DNA of 64,000 bases from Bacteroidota bacterium (GCA_027488835.1 JAIYAW010000008.1:224769-288768); one strand, 5' to 3'. Positions 32,536 to 43,228 are shown, numbered from the stretch's first letter. The notes: generated by a model from the sequence alone, not told the origin. Program-made: numbers and translations.

Positions 32536-33435
32536 CTACAACCATTTCTTTCGTTTAAACCAAAATCCAACCACAATACTTACAGTAATCATCGCAATCC
32601 AAACGCCCACGTATCCGTACTTTTGAGATAGTTCCGGCATGTATTGAAAATTCATTCCATAAATACCAACAATAAAAGTTAACGGCATGAAAAACACAGA
32701 AAATACTGTAAGTACTTTCATTACATCGTTGGTTTTTTGAGAAGCAACCGACAAATAAATGGTGAGTAAATTACTTACATCATCAATTAGTTGGTCGTAG
32801 AACATTTCTAATTTTCCATGTAAATCAATCACATCCCTCAAATCTGGTGACATTTTGTGGTGGCTTTGCATTCCATTTAAAACTTCTCTGGTTAGCAAAA
32901 GTTGTTTCTTGCCAATGGTGCTTTGTCGTTTTAAATAATATAGTTCTTCAGTAAAATTGTTTTTGGTGTTTTTGAGAAATATCAAATCTTCAATTGCATC
33001 AATTTCTGCTGCCAATTTATTTTGATATTTTTCATATGTCCGAAGAACCCCTTTGATGATTTTCGTGGCTAATTCGTGGGTTGAATTAATTTTTTTTGTA
33101 TTCACAGAATGATGGATAATGTCCTCCAAAAAAGAATGCGACAATCTGTGTATGGTAATGATGAGTTCACTATTGATAAAAATGGCCACTTTGGTGCTCA
33201 TTTCTTGGATGGTATGGCTATGCTCGTTTTCAATGTGGAGTGCACGCGTTAGAATGAAATCCAATGGTGTCAGCTCCTCGTATTTTGGCAAATGGTCGGG
33301 TTCTAAACAATCTTGGATAGAGGCTTGGCTTAATTTATGGGTTGTGCAAAATTCTGTCAAATCATTTTGGTTGGGATTTTCTATGTCTATCCATTTGATT
33401 TTTGATTCTGCAATTGTGAATTCACGAATTTTCAT
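32536..33435 (-). CDS. corA: magnesium/cobalt transporter CorA
   Basis: C-terminal VFFMPLTFIVGIYGMNFQYMPEL...GVWIAMITVSIVVGFWFKRKKWL. Confidence 0.95.
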   Translation of the reverse strand: MKIREFTIAESKIKWIDIENPNQNDLTEFCTTHKLSQASIQDCLEPDHLPKYEELTPLDFILTRALHIENEHSHTIQEMSTKVAIFINSELIITIHRLSHSFLEDIIHHSVNTKKINSTHELATKIIKGVLRTYEKYQNKLAAEIDAIEDLIFLKNTKNNFTEELYYLKRQSTIGKKQLLLTREVLNGMQSHHKMSPDLRDVIDLHGKLEMFYDQLIDDVSNLLTIYLSVASQKTNDVMKVLTVFSVFFMPLTFIVGIYGMNFQYMPELSQKYGYVGVWIAMITVSIVVGFWFKRKKWL

Positions 33436-33602
33436 TTTGAATAATTAATAAAACTTTTTTGGCTAAGTTCTAGTGCGAAGATATAAAATTTTGAGCGTTA
33501 CTAAATTTGAGAGTTAATTGGAATTTATTAAATTGCAATTCAATCTTATCTATTGTTGTGACCTTTTTGTTTTTTAACGTCATTACATTAATATAACTTA
33601 CT

Positions 33603-35039
33603 ATGAAAATTGAATTCAAAGCAAATAATGATAATAAATTTAAAATATTTTCTATTTTCTCTATCTGTTTATTCTTTTCTCAGCTAAGCGCACAACATAA
33701 ATTTACATTTTCAACCTATCATAACCGCGATTCTGTGATTTGGTATGTGAAGAATTTGACTCAGGAGAACGTGAAACTTTCGGCGGCAACTTTGGATTTC
33801 TTTTACAAATCAGAGAATGTAATGATATGGCCTTATACCTATTTTATGGGCAACAAAAATTTCCGTAAAACAGGCAAATTCTGCGGTGAAAAAAATTGTT
33901 GGAAATACAAATCTGAAATAGGCTTGGGGTTAGATGCTTGGGTTTCACCGGGTGATTCTTTTCCAATTGTTTCAGGGGACAATTACGCTGCGGCGAGTTT
34001 TGATACACTGATGCTTGCCAATTTTGAATTGTTTTGGTATGACACAAATGGGTTTTCTCATAAAAATACAGTGTTGCCTCCCAAAAGCAATGGTAGTTGC
34101 GAATTTGTGCCAGTTTTTGAAAGTGCAGGCTCATGGAAAACCGATGGTATACGTTTGGGTAGCAATTCTTGGTATCAATTACATGAGGGTTCTAAGAATT
34201 ACCTTTTTGGAAGCAATGTAGCCATTGCCATTTTATTCGATAATTACACCTTGAAACCATATTGGGTGTCATCTGTTTTTCCTCAAAATCCCGCAGGGCG
34301 AATGATTAAAAACTTTGGATATCCCATTGATTCTCAAGTTTTTTATCAGTTTAATATTTATAATCCGAATTATACTGGAATGCAAACCCTTGATAGTATT
34401 ATTGATGGCATGTCAACCGGTGATTATATTGCAATTGTTTCGTATAATCAATGGTCTGGAGCTTTCGCAAATACAGCGAATGGTTACAGCCAGTTTGGAT
34501 CGCTAAAAAAATCATTTGAAAGCATAGGGTTAAATATGGATACGTTGTTTCCTGGTTGTACTTATTCCTTGTTAGGAAGAAAAGGCTTGGCAGTTGGGAA
34601 GGCGAAATTTAATGTCAATCATATTTGTAATCCCGCGATTTTTAATGTTTTTAGTTTGAAAACAGCAATGATTTCAAATGCGCCAGCCGATGAAATGTAT
34701 GACTATCCTTCTTGCTATGAAAAGTATATTTTTAAATTAGATCCCTATGTGAATAAGCCCCGTCTTTATAATTCAACGTTGAAAGTTGAAAACTTGAAAG
34801 TTTGGCCAAATCCATCCATTGATGGAATATGGAATTTGCTAGTTTCGAATAATGCAACTCAACTTGAAGTTTTAGACATAGCGGGCAAAAAATTACATAC
34901 CCAACCTATTCCTACAGGATCAAAAGAAGCTACTTTAAATGCATCGGATTTTGAATTCAACAATCAACATGGACTATACTTGTTGAGGGTATTTAATGCC
35001 CAAGGGCAGTTGATTTCAACAGGTAAAGCAATCAAATAG
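33603..35039 (+). CDS. secreted protein with T9SS sorting domain
   Basis: Signal peptide; C-term LKVWPNPSIDGIWNLLVSNNATQLEVLDIAGKKLHTQ...GLYLLRVFNAQGQLIS. Confidence 0.75.
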   Translation: MKIEFKANNDNKFKIFSIFSICLFFSQLSAQHKFTFSTYHNRDSVIWYVKNLTQENVKLSAATLDFFYKSENVMIWPYTYFMGNKNFRKTGKFCGEKNCWKYKSEIGLGLDAWVSPGDSFPIVSGDNYAAASFDTLMLANFELFWYDTNGFSHKNTVLPPKSNGSCEFVPVFESAGSWKTDGIRLGSNSWYQLHEGSKNYLFGSNVAIAILFDNYTLKPYWVSSVFPQNPAGRMIKNFGYPIDSQVFYQFNIYNPNYTGMQTLDSIIDGMSTGDYIAIVSYNQWSGAFANTANGYSQFGSLKKSFESIGLNMDTLFPGCTYSLLGRKGLAVGKAKFNVNHICNPAIFNVFSLKTAMISNAPADEMYDYPSCYEKYIFKLDPYVNKPRLYNSTLKVENLKVWPNPSIDGIWNLLVSNNATQLEVLDIAGKKLHTQPIPTGSKEATLNASDFEFNNQHGLYLLRVFNAQGQLISTGKAIK

Positions 35040-35050
35040 ATTGCAGAAAT

Positions 35051-35677
35051 TTAAGCTCTGTATTTTTTGTGATTTAATAATGCCTCTATGGTTTTGTGTG
35101 ATCTCGAAATTCTTGTTTCTTCCTTTTTTGCCTCTGCTACATAGGTTACATACTCCCTTTGGCAAGCATAAGATAACGTTTCAAAGAAAGTTTTGGCTTT
35201 AGGGAATTCTTCAAATTGAATCATTAATTCCGTTGGGATTTCAATTGGCGTTTTTTCTTTGGATTTTGGTTTTGAAGTTGATTTATCCAATAATTTCTCA
35301 ACCCAGATTGATGTGTTTTCAATGGGTTTGAAGCGTAATGCACTCCAGGTATCATCTATTGAAATTTGACTATTTGGGGTGAAACCAAGTGGGACTAATA
35401 TTTTCCAACAAATGTCTCTTGATAAATCTGATTTTATTTGACCTGTTTTTTTGGGGTAGTAAAACCATATGGACCGGGCTTTTAACAATACTTCTTTATG
35501 TTGAGTTGCCAATTGTGTAAGTTCATCAATACTTGAAGAAACGATACATATCCAGCTTGGAACATCTAAAATATTGCTATTTTCTGGTGTTAAAACAGGG
35601 TAATCCATAGGGTTAATTACCCAAATTTGATCGGTAGAAAGGATGCTCAGTTTTTTTAAGAATTCAGCAGAAATCAT
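35051..35677 (-). CDS. YdeI/OmpD-associated-like protein
   Basis: C-terminal FETLSYACQREYVTYVAEAKKEETRISRSHKTIEALLNHKK pattern. Confidence 0.65.
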   Translation of the reverse strand: MISAEFLKKLSILSTDQIWVINPMDYPVLTPENSNILDVPSWICIVSSSIDELTQLATQHKEVLLKARSIWFYYPKKTGQIKSDLSRDICWKILVPLGFTPNSQISIDDTWSALRFKPIENTSIWVEKLLDKSTSKPKSKEKTPIEIPTELMIQFEEFPKAKTFFETLSYACQREYVTYVAEAKKEETRISRSHKTIEALLNHKKYRA

Positions 35678-35678
35678 A

Positions 35679-36020
35679 TTATTTCGAAGTTTCTTCGAGT
35701 CTAAACTTTACAATTCGTTGAATCAAATCTTTTGGCAAAGGTTCATTTAGGGGAAATTGAACTGCGCCTTTTGACCATTTATAACTGCCAAATTCATGAG
35801 AGAAATTCGCAATTCCAGAAGCAGTAGGATAAAATCCGACGTGATTTTTATATCCTGCAAAATACACCAAAATGCCGTTAACTTTGAATGCTGGCATTTG
35901 ATATCCAATTACTTGCTCTGCATTTGGAATCACTTCTAGAATGATATTCCTCATTTCATTCAAAACTTCTTGAGTGTGTAAAGGGAATTTTTCTATGTAT
36001 AAATCTATCAGATTGCTCAT
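35679..36020 (-). CDS. DUF1801 / iron-chaperone-like protein
   Basis: MRNIILEVIPNAEQVIGYQMPAFKVNGILVYFAGYKNHVGFYP...SKGAVQFPLNEPLPKDLIQRIVKFR. Confidence 0.82.
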   Translation of the reverse strand: MSNLIDLYIEKFPLHTQEVLNEMRNIILEVIPNAEQVIGYQMPAFKVNGILVYFAGYKNHVGFYPTASGIANFSHEFGSYKWSKGAVQFPLNEPLPKDLIQRIVKFRLEETSK

Positions 36021-36529
36021 TCTAATTGCTTTACTTCTATGCTCGATAATGCCTTGATATACCGTCTGCCTGGTTTTAAATCTGAAGTTGAAAGGAAAAT
36101 CATTCTGTTATTCGATTCAGCAATGGGTTTGTCATTAAAGCGTGTAAGAATATAAAAGTCAGAATTTGCATTGTAAATTTCATTCCAAGAAAGAACCACG
36201 CGATATCCATCCGTGGCTTTTAATACGAAATAGAATTCATTCAATTCTTTTGGTTTGGAATAAGTATATTCAGAAGAAAGTAAAATGGATTTTAAAGGTA
36301 TTCCTGCTAAATTTCTCAACGTGTCTTTTATCTCTCCTTTGTGGTTATAAATTACTTGCGGAGGAATTTCAACCCCAGTTAATTTTGATAAATCTTGGAT
36401 TTTAATGGTCACCGGAGTTTTTACTTTTCCGAAAATCACAAAAGAATCGGAAGGAGTAATTGCACGCTGCGAAAACAGGTTAATGCTTGTGCCAATAAAA
36501 AATAAAGCTGTTAAAATGATATTTTTCAT
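36017..36529 (-). CDS. secreted molybdopterin-oxidoreductase-fold-like protein (tentative)
   Basis: FGKVKTPVTIKIQDLSKL...GIPLKSILL...FVLKATDGYRVVLSWNEIYN resembles a Moco-binding-domain fold; no cofactor Cys seen. Confidence 0.5.
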   Translation of the reverse strand: MKNIILTALFFIGTSINLFSQRAITPSDSFVIFGKVKTPVTIKIQDLSKLTGVEIPPQVIYNHKGEIKDTLRNLAGIPLKSILLSSEYTYSKPKELNEFYFVLKATDGYRVVLSWNEIYNANSDFYILTRFNDKPIAESNNRMIFLSTSDLKPGRRYIKALSSIEVKQLE

Positions 36530-36578
36530 GGTGAACTTAATTTGAATCTATTTTTTCAATGAATATAATAAATAACTT

Positions 36579-37298
36579 TTAGGCCAAATCCATAGGCACA
36601 TCCATCAAAAGAACATCGCAATTTGATAGTGCTTTCAATGAAAAACTTTCTGTATTCCAAATTCCAAAGCCATCACGTTTTGAAAGGATTTGTCCTTCTA
36701 CTTCAATTTCTCCCTCTAATACAAAAATGTATACTCCGTTTTGGCTGCTTTTTAAATTATAGGTGGTTTCAAAGCCGTTGTCGAAATTCCCCATGCTGAA
36801 CCAAGCGTTTTGATTGATCCAAGCGCCTTCATCGTCGGCGTTTGGCGAAATAATTTGTTGGAAGTTGTTATGTCTATCTTGGATATTGAGGGATATTTGG
36901 CTATATCTTGGAGTTACGTTTTGCTTGTTTGGGAAAATCCAAATCTGCAAAAACTTAACCTCTTTGTCCTTGTTTTTGTTGTATTCACTGTGGGTAATTC
37001 CAGTTCCTGCGCTCAGCACTTGGATGTCTCCATGGCGAATAACTGCCACATTTCCCATGCTATCTTTGTGCTCCAAATCTCCCTCCAACGGAATGGAAAT
37101 AATTTCCATGTTTTCATGTGGATGGGTTCCAAATCCCATGCCCGGAGCAACCTCGTCATCGTTTAATACACGAAGCACGCCAAAGTGCATTCTTTCAGGA
37201 TTGTAATAATTGGCAAAGCTAAAAGTGTGTTTAGAATTTAACCAGCCGTGATTTGCATGTCCACGGGTGTCTGCTTTGTGTAAAATCGTTTTTGCCAT
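36579..37298 (-). CDS. pirin family protein
   Basis: HGWLNSKHTFSFANYYNPERMHFGVLRVLNDDEVAPGMGFGTHPHENMEIISIPLEGDLEHKDSMGN. Confidence 0.95.
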   Translation of the reverse strand: MAKTILHKADTRGHANHGWLNSKHTFSFANYYNPERMHFGVLRVLNDDEVAPGMGFGTHPHENMEIISIPLEGDLEHKDSMGNVAVIRHGDIQVLSAGTGITHSEYNKNKDKEVKFLQIWIFPNKQNVTPRYSQISLNIQDRHNNFQQIISPNADDEGAWINQNAWFSMGNFDNGFETTYNLKSSQNGVYIFVLEGEIEVEGQILSKRDGFGIWNTESFSLKALSNCDVLLMDVPMDLA

Positions 37299-37410
37299 AA
37301 TTGGAAATTATGTTGCAAAATTAATGAGAATAAAGGGAAAGATGCGTAATTAGGTATTCACGTTTGTTGAGTCAAATAAAATAATCGACGATTATCTGTC
37401 CCTCAAAAAA

Positions 37411-38673
37411 CTAAGACTTAAACGTGAAATAAATCAGAAGAACTGCAGCCACTGTCATTATTGTCAATGCTGCAAATCCCATGATATTTAAATACCTCGT
37501 ATTCACATACTCGCCCATGATTTTTTTGTTGTTCGAAATATGCAAGATAATTGCAATCAAAACAGGTGCGGTAAGACCGTAAAGAATGGCTGTGTAAATG
37601 AGCGCATCTATGGGTGAAATGCCAATGTAATTCATGGATAAGCCAAGAATTAAAGAAATGGCAATGATGGTATAGAAGCCTTTTGCTTCGTGAAATTTCT
37701 TGTCAAGGCCTTGCTCCCAACCAAAAGTTTCAGTAAAAATGTAGGATAAAGAGCCGCTTAAAACGGGTATGGCAATAAAGCCCGTGCCAATAACGCCAAC
37801 TGCAAAAAGCAAATAAGCCAAATTGCCAGCCAATGGTTTTAGTGCCATGGCAGCTTGTTCAACGGTGTCAATTTTATGAACGCCGGCATTGTATAAAACG
37901 GTTCCCGTTGTAAGAATAATAAAGTACATCACAAAGCCAGAGACAGTCATTCCAAAATCGACATCGTGTTTCATTTCGGTCATGATTTTCTTGTTCACAA
38001 CAATGTGTTTTTTATGCTCTTCAACTTCTACAGAAGCTTGCCAGAAAAATAGATACGGCGAAATTGTGGTTCCTAAAATACCAACCAAAATACCTATGAA
38101 TTCTTTGTTAAATTGGATTTGAGGGATAAAAGTGGCTTTGATAATTGCGGAAAAATCTTGCTTGTATAAAAATGGTACCACAAAATAGACCAACATCACA
38201 ATGCAAAACCATTTTAAAACAGCGGCAATTTTTTGATAGGGGAGGTAAATAATTAATCCCAAAAGGATAATTGTAAAAAGCACACTAAAGTAATTGGCGT
38301 CGATGCCAGGGAAAAGCAAATTTCCAACAGCACCCATGCCGGCAATGTCGGCACCAATGTTCATGACAATAGCTGGAAAGCTAAAGATGAGCATGATGTA
38401 TAAAACGGGTTGTGGATAGTGTTTCTTTAATGTAGCTGTTAGTCCTTGTGAAGTTACAATTCCAATTTTGGCGCACATTTGTTGAATGGCTGCCATCAAT
38501 GGAAAAGCCAGGATTGACGTCCATAAAGTGGATAATCCAAAAGCGGCACCTGCTTGCGAGTAGGTTGCAATTCCAGAGGGATCATCGTCGGAGGCACCGG
38601 TTACCAATCCAGGTCCAATGTTTTTCCAAAATTTAAAGATTTTATTGGGAGATTTGGGTTTTGTTTTGTTCAT
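37411..38673 (-). CDS. Nramp-family divalent metal transporter
   Basis: NIGPGLVTGASDDDPSGIATYSQAGAAFGLSTLW; GTTISPYLFFWQASVEVEEHKK. Confidence 0.9.
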   Translation of the reverse strand: MNKTKPKSPNKIFKFWKNIGPGLVTGASDDDPSGIATYSQAGAAFGLSTLWTSILAFPLMAAIQQMCAKIGIVTSQGLTATLKKHYPQPVLYIMLIFSFPAIVMNIGADIAGMGAVGNLLFPGIDANYFSVLFTIILLGLIIYLPYQKIAAVLKWFCIVMLVYFVVPFLYKQDFSAIIKATFIPQIQFNKEFIGILVGILGTTISPYLFFWQASVEVEEHKKHIVVNKKIMTEMKHDVDFGMTVSGFVMYFIILTTGTVLYNAGVHKIDTVEQAAMALKPLAGNLAYLLFAVGVIGTGFIAIPVLSGSLSYIFTETFGWEQGLDKKFHEAKGFYTIIAISLILGLSMNYIGISPIDALIYTAILYGLTAPVLIAIILHISNNKKIMGEYVNTRYLNIMGFAALTIMTVAAVLLIYFTFKS

Positions 38674-38739
38674 GTTTGTTGAACAATGAGAAATTTCAGA
38701 GTGAAACAAATATAACGAATTTGAAGGGCAATTGCAAGG

Positions 38740-39441
38740 TTAATCCCACCAAAGATAAAGACGTTTGTTCTTCATCATTTCATTTTTATAGACCACCAAA
38801 TAACCTGTTCCTTGGTCAACTACATCCGGGCAGATGTTATAGATTTGTTGCGCGAGTTCTCGCCAATTTTGCGGATCTTTATTGATTAAAAATTCGCAAT
38901 AATCGCCAGATGCGCCAATGAGTTCCAAATCTAGATCTTTGTCCCAACGTTCAATGATATGTATCAAACTGTCGTTGTCAATGTCGTAATTGAAAGCACT
39001 GGTTTTGATATCTCGCAGAATTTTATACTTGTCAGTGGTTTTGAAAATACCAACCCTATCGGGTTTGTCGTTCACGCCATTGTTATTTTCTAGCATGAAA
39101 ATGGTATATCCTTTTTTCTTGAATTCATCTTTCAAAGAAAAGATGGTATTATATGAATCTGCATTTTTGATACCAATGGTAATTCCTTTTAAACGAATGG
39201 GATTGATTTGTAATTCATTGCTGTCAGAAATGGCCCGTGCCAAAGCGTAATGAAAAGGTTCAATTTTGCCATTACTAAATTCACGAATTCTCTTTAGGAT
39301 TTCTGTTTCTACACCCATTGAATCGCAAACTTTTTTATCTTTGGTTTCTATTTTGGTTGTTGATTTGTTCTGCTTTGGCAGAAAATCACAACCTATAAAA
39401 AATACGAAAACGAAAGTTAAGAAAATGCGAAATTGAATCAT
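38740..39441 (-). CDS. hypothetical lipoprotein with DUF4253-like features
   Basis: Lipobox FFIGCDFLP; C-term FLINKDPQNWRELAQQIYNICPDVVDQGTGYLVVYKNEMMKNKRLYLWWD. Confidence 0.5.
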   Translation of the reverse strand: MIQFRIFLTFVFVFFIGCDFLPKQNKSTTKIETKDKKVCDSMGVETEILKRIREFSNGKIEPFHYALARAISDSNELQINPIRLKGITIGIKNADSYNTIFSLKDEFKKKGYTIFMLENNNGVNDKPDRVGIFKTTDKYKILRDIKTSAFNYDIDNDSLIHIIERWDKDLDLELIGASGDYCEFLINKDPQNWRELAQQIYNICPDVVDQGTGYLVVYKNEMMKNKRLYLWWD

Positions 39442-39546
39442 TGGTTCAAAATTAATTGATTGTAAGGAATCATCCTAATTGCGTAATTTTGAATTTTAGG
39501 AATTGCACAAGAATCAACGGCTTTATTTTAAATTACACTTCATAAC

Positions 39547-39972
39547 ATGGAAAAGATTATAATCATACTAAAAGGACTCTTAGTTGTATGCGTGGGTTTA
39601 TTTATTGGTGGGGAATTAAATATGTTTATTGTTGAAAATGGACATAAATTGATTTCCAATCCTCCAGGTACTGATTTCACAACTGCTGAAGGATTGAAAA
39701 AATCGATGCATTTGATGCAGCCAAAGCATTTTATAATGCCGTTTTTGGCCCATGCTTTAGGAACGTTGTTGGCAGCAATTATTGTGGTGAAGCTCATGCC
39801 TGCTCAATCTAAATATTTGGCTTATTTGGTTGGTTTGGTGTTTTTCATTGGCGGAGTTATGATGATTTCCATGGTACCTAGTCCACTTTGGTTTAGCATT
39901 GTCGATCTGGTTTTTGCATACATACCAATGTCGTTCATTGCTTTGAAGTTATTTTACAAACCTAAAAAGTGA
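39547..39972 (+). CDS. hypothetical membrane protein
   Basis: 141 aa, four TM-like segments. Confidence 0.65.
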   Translation: MEKIIIILKGLLVVCVGLFIGGELNMFIVENGHKLISNPPGTDFTTAEGLKKSMHLMQPKHFIMPFLAHALGTLLAAIIVVKLMPAQSKYLAYLVGLVFFIGGVMMISMVPSPLWFSIVDLVFAYIPMSFIALKLFYKPKK

Positions 39973-40454
39973 AAATCAGAAAATATCTTCCTTCAGATTT
40001 TGAGGGATGCATGGCTGTTTTCGATAGCAATTTGCCATTGTATTTTGATGATTTAGAAAGACCACAATTTGCAACTTGGCTTGAGCATTGTGGCAACAAT
40101 GCACTTGAATACAAAAGTCCTACCTATTCAAATGCCGAATTTGATTCCTATGAAGTGGTGGAGGATGAACAAGGAAAAATAGTTGGATGTGGCGGATATT
40201 ATGTCTGTAAAGATCTTTTAGAAGCCCGATTGGCCTGGGGAATGATTCATTCGGGTTGTCACGGAAAAGGAATTGGAACATTGTTGTTTCAATCTAGAGA
40301 GGAAGACATTTCTATAAAATATCCCAAACACATTATCACTTTAGGAACCAGTCAGCATACATTCCCTTTTTATGAAAAAATGGGAATGCGAGTGCTAGAA
40401 ATTATTCCAAATGGGTATGGTGAAAATTTACATCAATACAACATGGAAAAGTAA
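39969..40454 (+). CDS. GNAT family N-acetyltransferase
   Basis: GMIHSGCHGKGIGTLLFQSREEDI acetyl-CoA-binding loop; 4-nt overlap with previous gene, GTG start. Confidence 0.85.
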   Translation: MKIRKYLPSDFEGCMAVFDSNLPLYFDDLERPQFATWLEHCGNNALEYKSPTYSNAEFDSYEVVEDEQGKIVGCGGYYVCKDLLEARLAWGMIHSGCHGKGIGTLLFQSREEDISIKYPKHIITLGTSQHTFPFYEKMGMRVLEIIPNGYGENLHQYNMEK

Positions 40455-40496
40455 ACATGTTTGGTTGCAAATTTATACGGAAACCCCCTTCAAACC

Positions 40497-41042
40497 TCAC
40501 TTCTGAATAGTTATCTGGATTTTTGATAAATCAAATCCTTTGGATTGTAAACGTGTAAGGATTTCTTGGTAGATTTTTTCTTCCATTTTGGGAGTGCGAC
40601 ATAAGATCCATAAGTAATCTCTGTTTGGATGGCTTACTACCGCATAGCTGTAATCATCGGCCAAATCTATGATCCAGTATTTGCCTTTGAATGGCCAAAA
40701 GAACTGAACTTTTAATTTCGAATTGCCCGTGTTTTCGTCAATAAAAGCTTTTCCTTTAATGTATGATTCTCGGCCGTTTATGCTGTCTTTGTTGCATCTG
40801 TTTTCAACAATGATGTAGCCTTTGTCGGTTGGGGTATATTCAGCCGTTGTGCAGTGACAACCTTTTTGAAATCTCTGAGGATAAGCGGCAATTTCATGCC
40901 ATTTTCCTGCAAACTTATTTAAGTCAACAAAAGGAACAGTTTCTAATGTTTGGGCATGAGATTTCATGGTTGTGAGGGTGATTAAAATAGCAATAAGATA
41001 TTTGATAGATCTAGAAAATGGGGAATTTGTCATTGAACTCAA
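40497..41042 (-). CDS. lipocalin family protein (Blc-like)
   Basis: FVDLNKFAGKWHEIAAYPQRFQKGCHCTTAEYTP; YWIIDLADDYSYAVVSHPNRDYLWILCRTP. Confidence 0.92.
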   Translation of the reverse strand: MSSMTNSPFSRSIKYLIAILITLTTMKSHAQTLETVPFVDLNKFAGKWHEIAAYPQRFQKGCHCTTAEYTPTDKGYIIVENRCNKDSINGRESYIKGKAFIDENTGNSKLKVQFFWPFKGKYWIIDLADDYSYAVVSHPNRDYLWILCRTPKMEEKIYQEILTRLQSKGFDLSKIQITIQK

Positions 41043-41372
41043 TCAATAGTCTTTCCCTTTTTCTTGAAGTAAATTATAGGCCTCATCCCAGTTTGGAATC
41101 TTGTCTGATTCATAACCGTAGGTTCGGCCTGTGGCAATGGTATGAAACGCTTTCATGGCTTTTAAATGAGCACCACTGCGCATATATTCGAGCATCACTT
41201 CACGGCTTTCCCATGCCGAAACAGTGCATTGGTAGCCATGCATTTGCTTTGTAGATGTGTGGATGTTTCCCTTTGATTTTTCAGCTTGTCGGAATGATGG
41301 AATTGCCAAAAACCAAAATTTAATAAAACTGAAAAAGTTTTTTGGCTTTAAGCCTGTAATTGAAATATACAT
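41043..41372 (-). CDS. DUF3291/monooxygenase-like small protein
   Basis: QMHGYQCTVSAWESREVMLEYMRSGAHLKAMKAFHTIATGRTYGYESD pattern. Confidence 0.55.
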   Translation of the reverse strand: MYISITGLKPKNFFSFIKFWFLAIPSFRQAEKSKGNIHTSTKQMHGYQCTVSAWESREVMLEYMRSGAHLKAMKAFHTIATGRTYGYESDKIPNWDEAYNLLQEKGKDY

Positions 41373-41407
41373 AACTCAAAAGTACGCCCAATTCTTCTTA
41401 AACAGAA

Positions 41408-41779
41408 TTAAGAATTTGTTGCGTTCTGTAACTTGTGATACGTAATATATGAAGTAAGCAATAGTCCAAAGAAAATTAAACACATCATTCCATAAGGAAC
41501 CATTGCATCACCAACAGCCAAATGGCCAATAAAAGCGGTAATGTATAAAATTCCGAATCCAACGTAACCCCATTCTTTAAATCGAGCAGGAATTTGTGGA
41601 ACTATCAATAAAACCAATCCAATAAGTTGTCCAATACTTACTTCTAAGCCCAAATAACGTGGAATTAGCAAATGCTTGGTGCCCTCAATGGCCATTTGAG
41701 AATTCATTTGAATGGCACTTGAAGCAAACAAACAGATGATGCTGGTTGATATCCAATAGATAATTTTAGTTGATTTCAT
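41408..41779 (-). CDS. DoxX-like membrane protein
   Basis: Likely start MKSTKIIYWISTS; HLLIPRYLGLEVSIGQLIGLVLLIVPQIPARFKEWGYVGFGILYITAFIGHLAVGD. Confidence 0.75.
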   Translation of the reverse strand: MKSTKIIYWISTSIICLFASSAIQMNSQMAIEGTKHLLIPRYLGLEVSIGQLIGLVLLIVPQIPARFKEWGYVGFGILYITAFIGHLAVGDAMVPYGMMCLIFFGLLLTSYITYHKLQNATNS

Positions 41780-41846
41780 GTTTCGTAATTTATTTGCGAA
41801 AATAAATAAAATTCTCAAAAAATAAAGGGAGTCTTTTGATTGGCAA

Positions 41847-42698
41847 TTATTGTAGCATGACTTTTTGAGTGCTGCTTTTTCCGTTGTTCTCAACTTTTAG
41901 GAAATAAATACCCGAAGGTAAATTGTCCCTCAATACAACGACATCGTTTCCTGCTATGTTGTTGAATTCTTTGATAATTTGTCCCTCAAAATTAAATATA
42001 ACAATGCGGCCATTCGTAAGGGGTTTTTCAAAATGAATGGTTGCTTTTTCATTCAAAGGGTTAGGGAAAATAGTAGCCTGTAAGTTTTGGACATTAAAAT
42101 CTTGAACATCATTCACAAAATTTCCGCATGAAACACCATCTTTTTTGTAATAGGTAAGTACAAAATCAAGTTTGGTTGGTCTGCCTTGTGAGAATTCTTT
42201 TAGATAAAATGGACCGCCCAATCCTTCTACAAAATAAGTGAAATGTTTCACGGGTTCAAACCACATAGAATCAAGTTTATCGGGCTGTTGTCCCCATACT
42301 CTTCTGTTGCAGAAGTCGTTAAAAAAAGTATCTTTAATGCTATATTGGAAGGTTTCGTTGTAGTGTTTTGCAATAGAGTCTAACTCCATGTATGCTTGTG
42401 TGATTGTATCAATCCACACCAACGGTTTGCAATCTTGGCAAGCAGGAGGCGTATAATACTCTCTTCTGATTTTATAAAATAAAGTATCGTTGTTTTTAGA
42501 AGAAGTTCTTTTTAAATAAGAAAACGTTTCATAAGTAGGAGGCCCTGGTTCAAATTTGTAAAAATGGGTTCCTTGAACAACATCGCCAGGATTGAAATCA
42601 TAAATTTGTCTGTTTGTTAATGGAGTTTGCGCAAAACTGTTTTGGGCAATAAATATTACAAATATGAAGGCAATGAGTCTAGCGAACTTTATTTTCAC
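41847..42698 (-). CDS. secreted protein with T9SS sorting domain
   Basis: ATIFPNPLNEKATIHFEKPLTNGRIVIFNFEGQIIKEF...LPSGIYFLKVENNGKSSTQKVMLQ. Confidence 0.75.
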   Translation of the reverse strand: MKIKFARLIAFIFVIFIAQNSFAQTPLTNRQIYDFNPGDVVQGTHFYKFEPGPPTYETFSYLKRTSSKNNDTLFYKIRREYYTPPACQDCKPLVWIDTITQAYMELDSIAKHYNETFQYSIKDTFFNDFCNRRVWGQQPDKLDSMWFEPVKHFTYFVEGLGGPFYLKEFSQGRPTKLDFVLTYYKKDGVSCGNFVNDVQDFNVQNLQATIFPNPLNEKATIHFEKPLTNGRIVIFNFEGQIIKEFNNIAGNDVVVLRDNLPSGIYFLKVENNGKSSTQKVMLQ

Positions 42699-42904
42699 AT
42701 GTGCAAATTACACATTTTGTGATAATTGGCAATTTTTTAAAGTTTGAAATTGGTTCATTATGACTGAAAAATTACAAATTTGAGTGATTAAAATTCAGGG
42801 GTGATGAGATTTGAATTTGATGCAGTACCTAGTGATTTTCGCTTTCTATAATTTGGTTCCGAAATTTTCAGACAAGAAGATATGCCGTTCAAATTAAATG
42901 ATAA

Positions 42905-43126
42905 ATGGATATCTTTGAAACTGCGAGTAAAAAAATCATGGAGTCTAAAAAAAATAAATATACCGGAATTGGCATTGGAACATGTTCTGCCTTGGGTGTT
43001 TTACTCGGAACAATAATTGGTAAAAAAACGGGAAATATGTCTAATAGCATTGCTCCATGGTTGGCAATTGGCGTCGCAATTGGCTCAATTATCGATTACT
43101 TGTTGATACGAAAGAATAGGGTTTGA
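42905..43126 (+). CDS. small glycine-rich membrane protein
   Basis: TGIGIGTCSALGVLLGTIIGKKTG...WLAIGVAIGSIIDYLL; two TM segments with Gly-zipper character. Confidence 0.5.
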   Translation: MDIFETASKKIMESKKNKYTGIGIGTCSALGVLLGTIIGKKTGNMSNSIAPWLAIGVAIGSIIDYLLIRKNRV

Positions 43127-43228
43127 AAATAAATTGAAAATTATATTTCCAAAGTAAAAGTGAAAATGCTGATTTAATCAATCAGTATTGTTTACTATCC
43201 TAAACAAACAATCAAATTTTCAACATTT

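Noticed and set aside
36017-36529. Calling a molybdenum-cofactor enzyme
   Set aside because: Fold-like similarity only; no cofactor-ligating cysteine or partner gene visible.
36810-37206. 118- and 130-aa plus-strand ORFs inside the pirin gene
   Set aside because: Antisense shadows of a clear pirin coding region; no independent motif.
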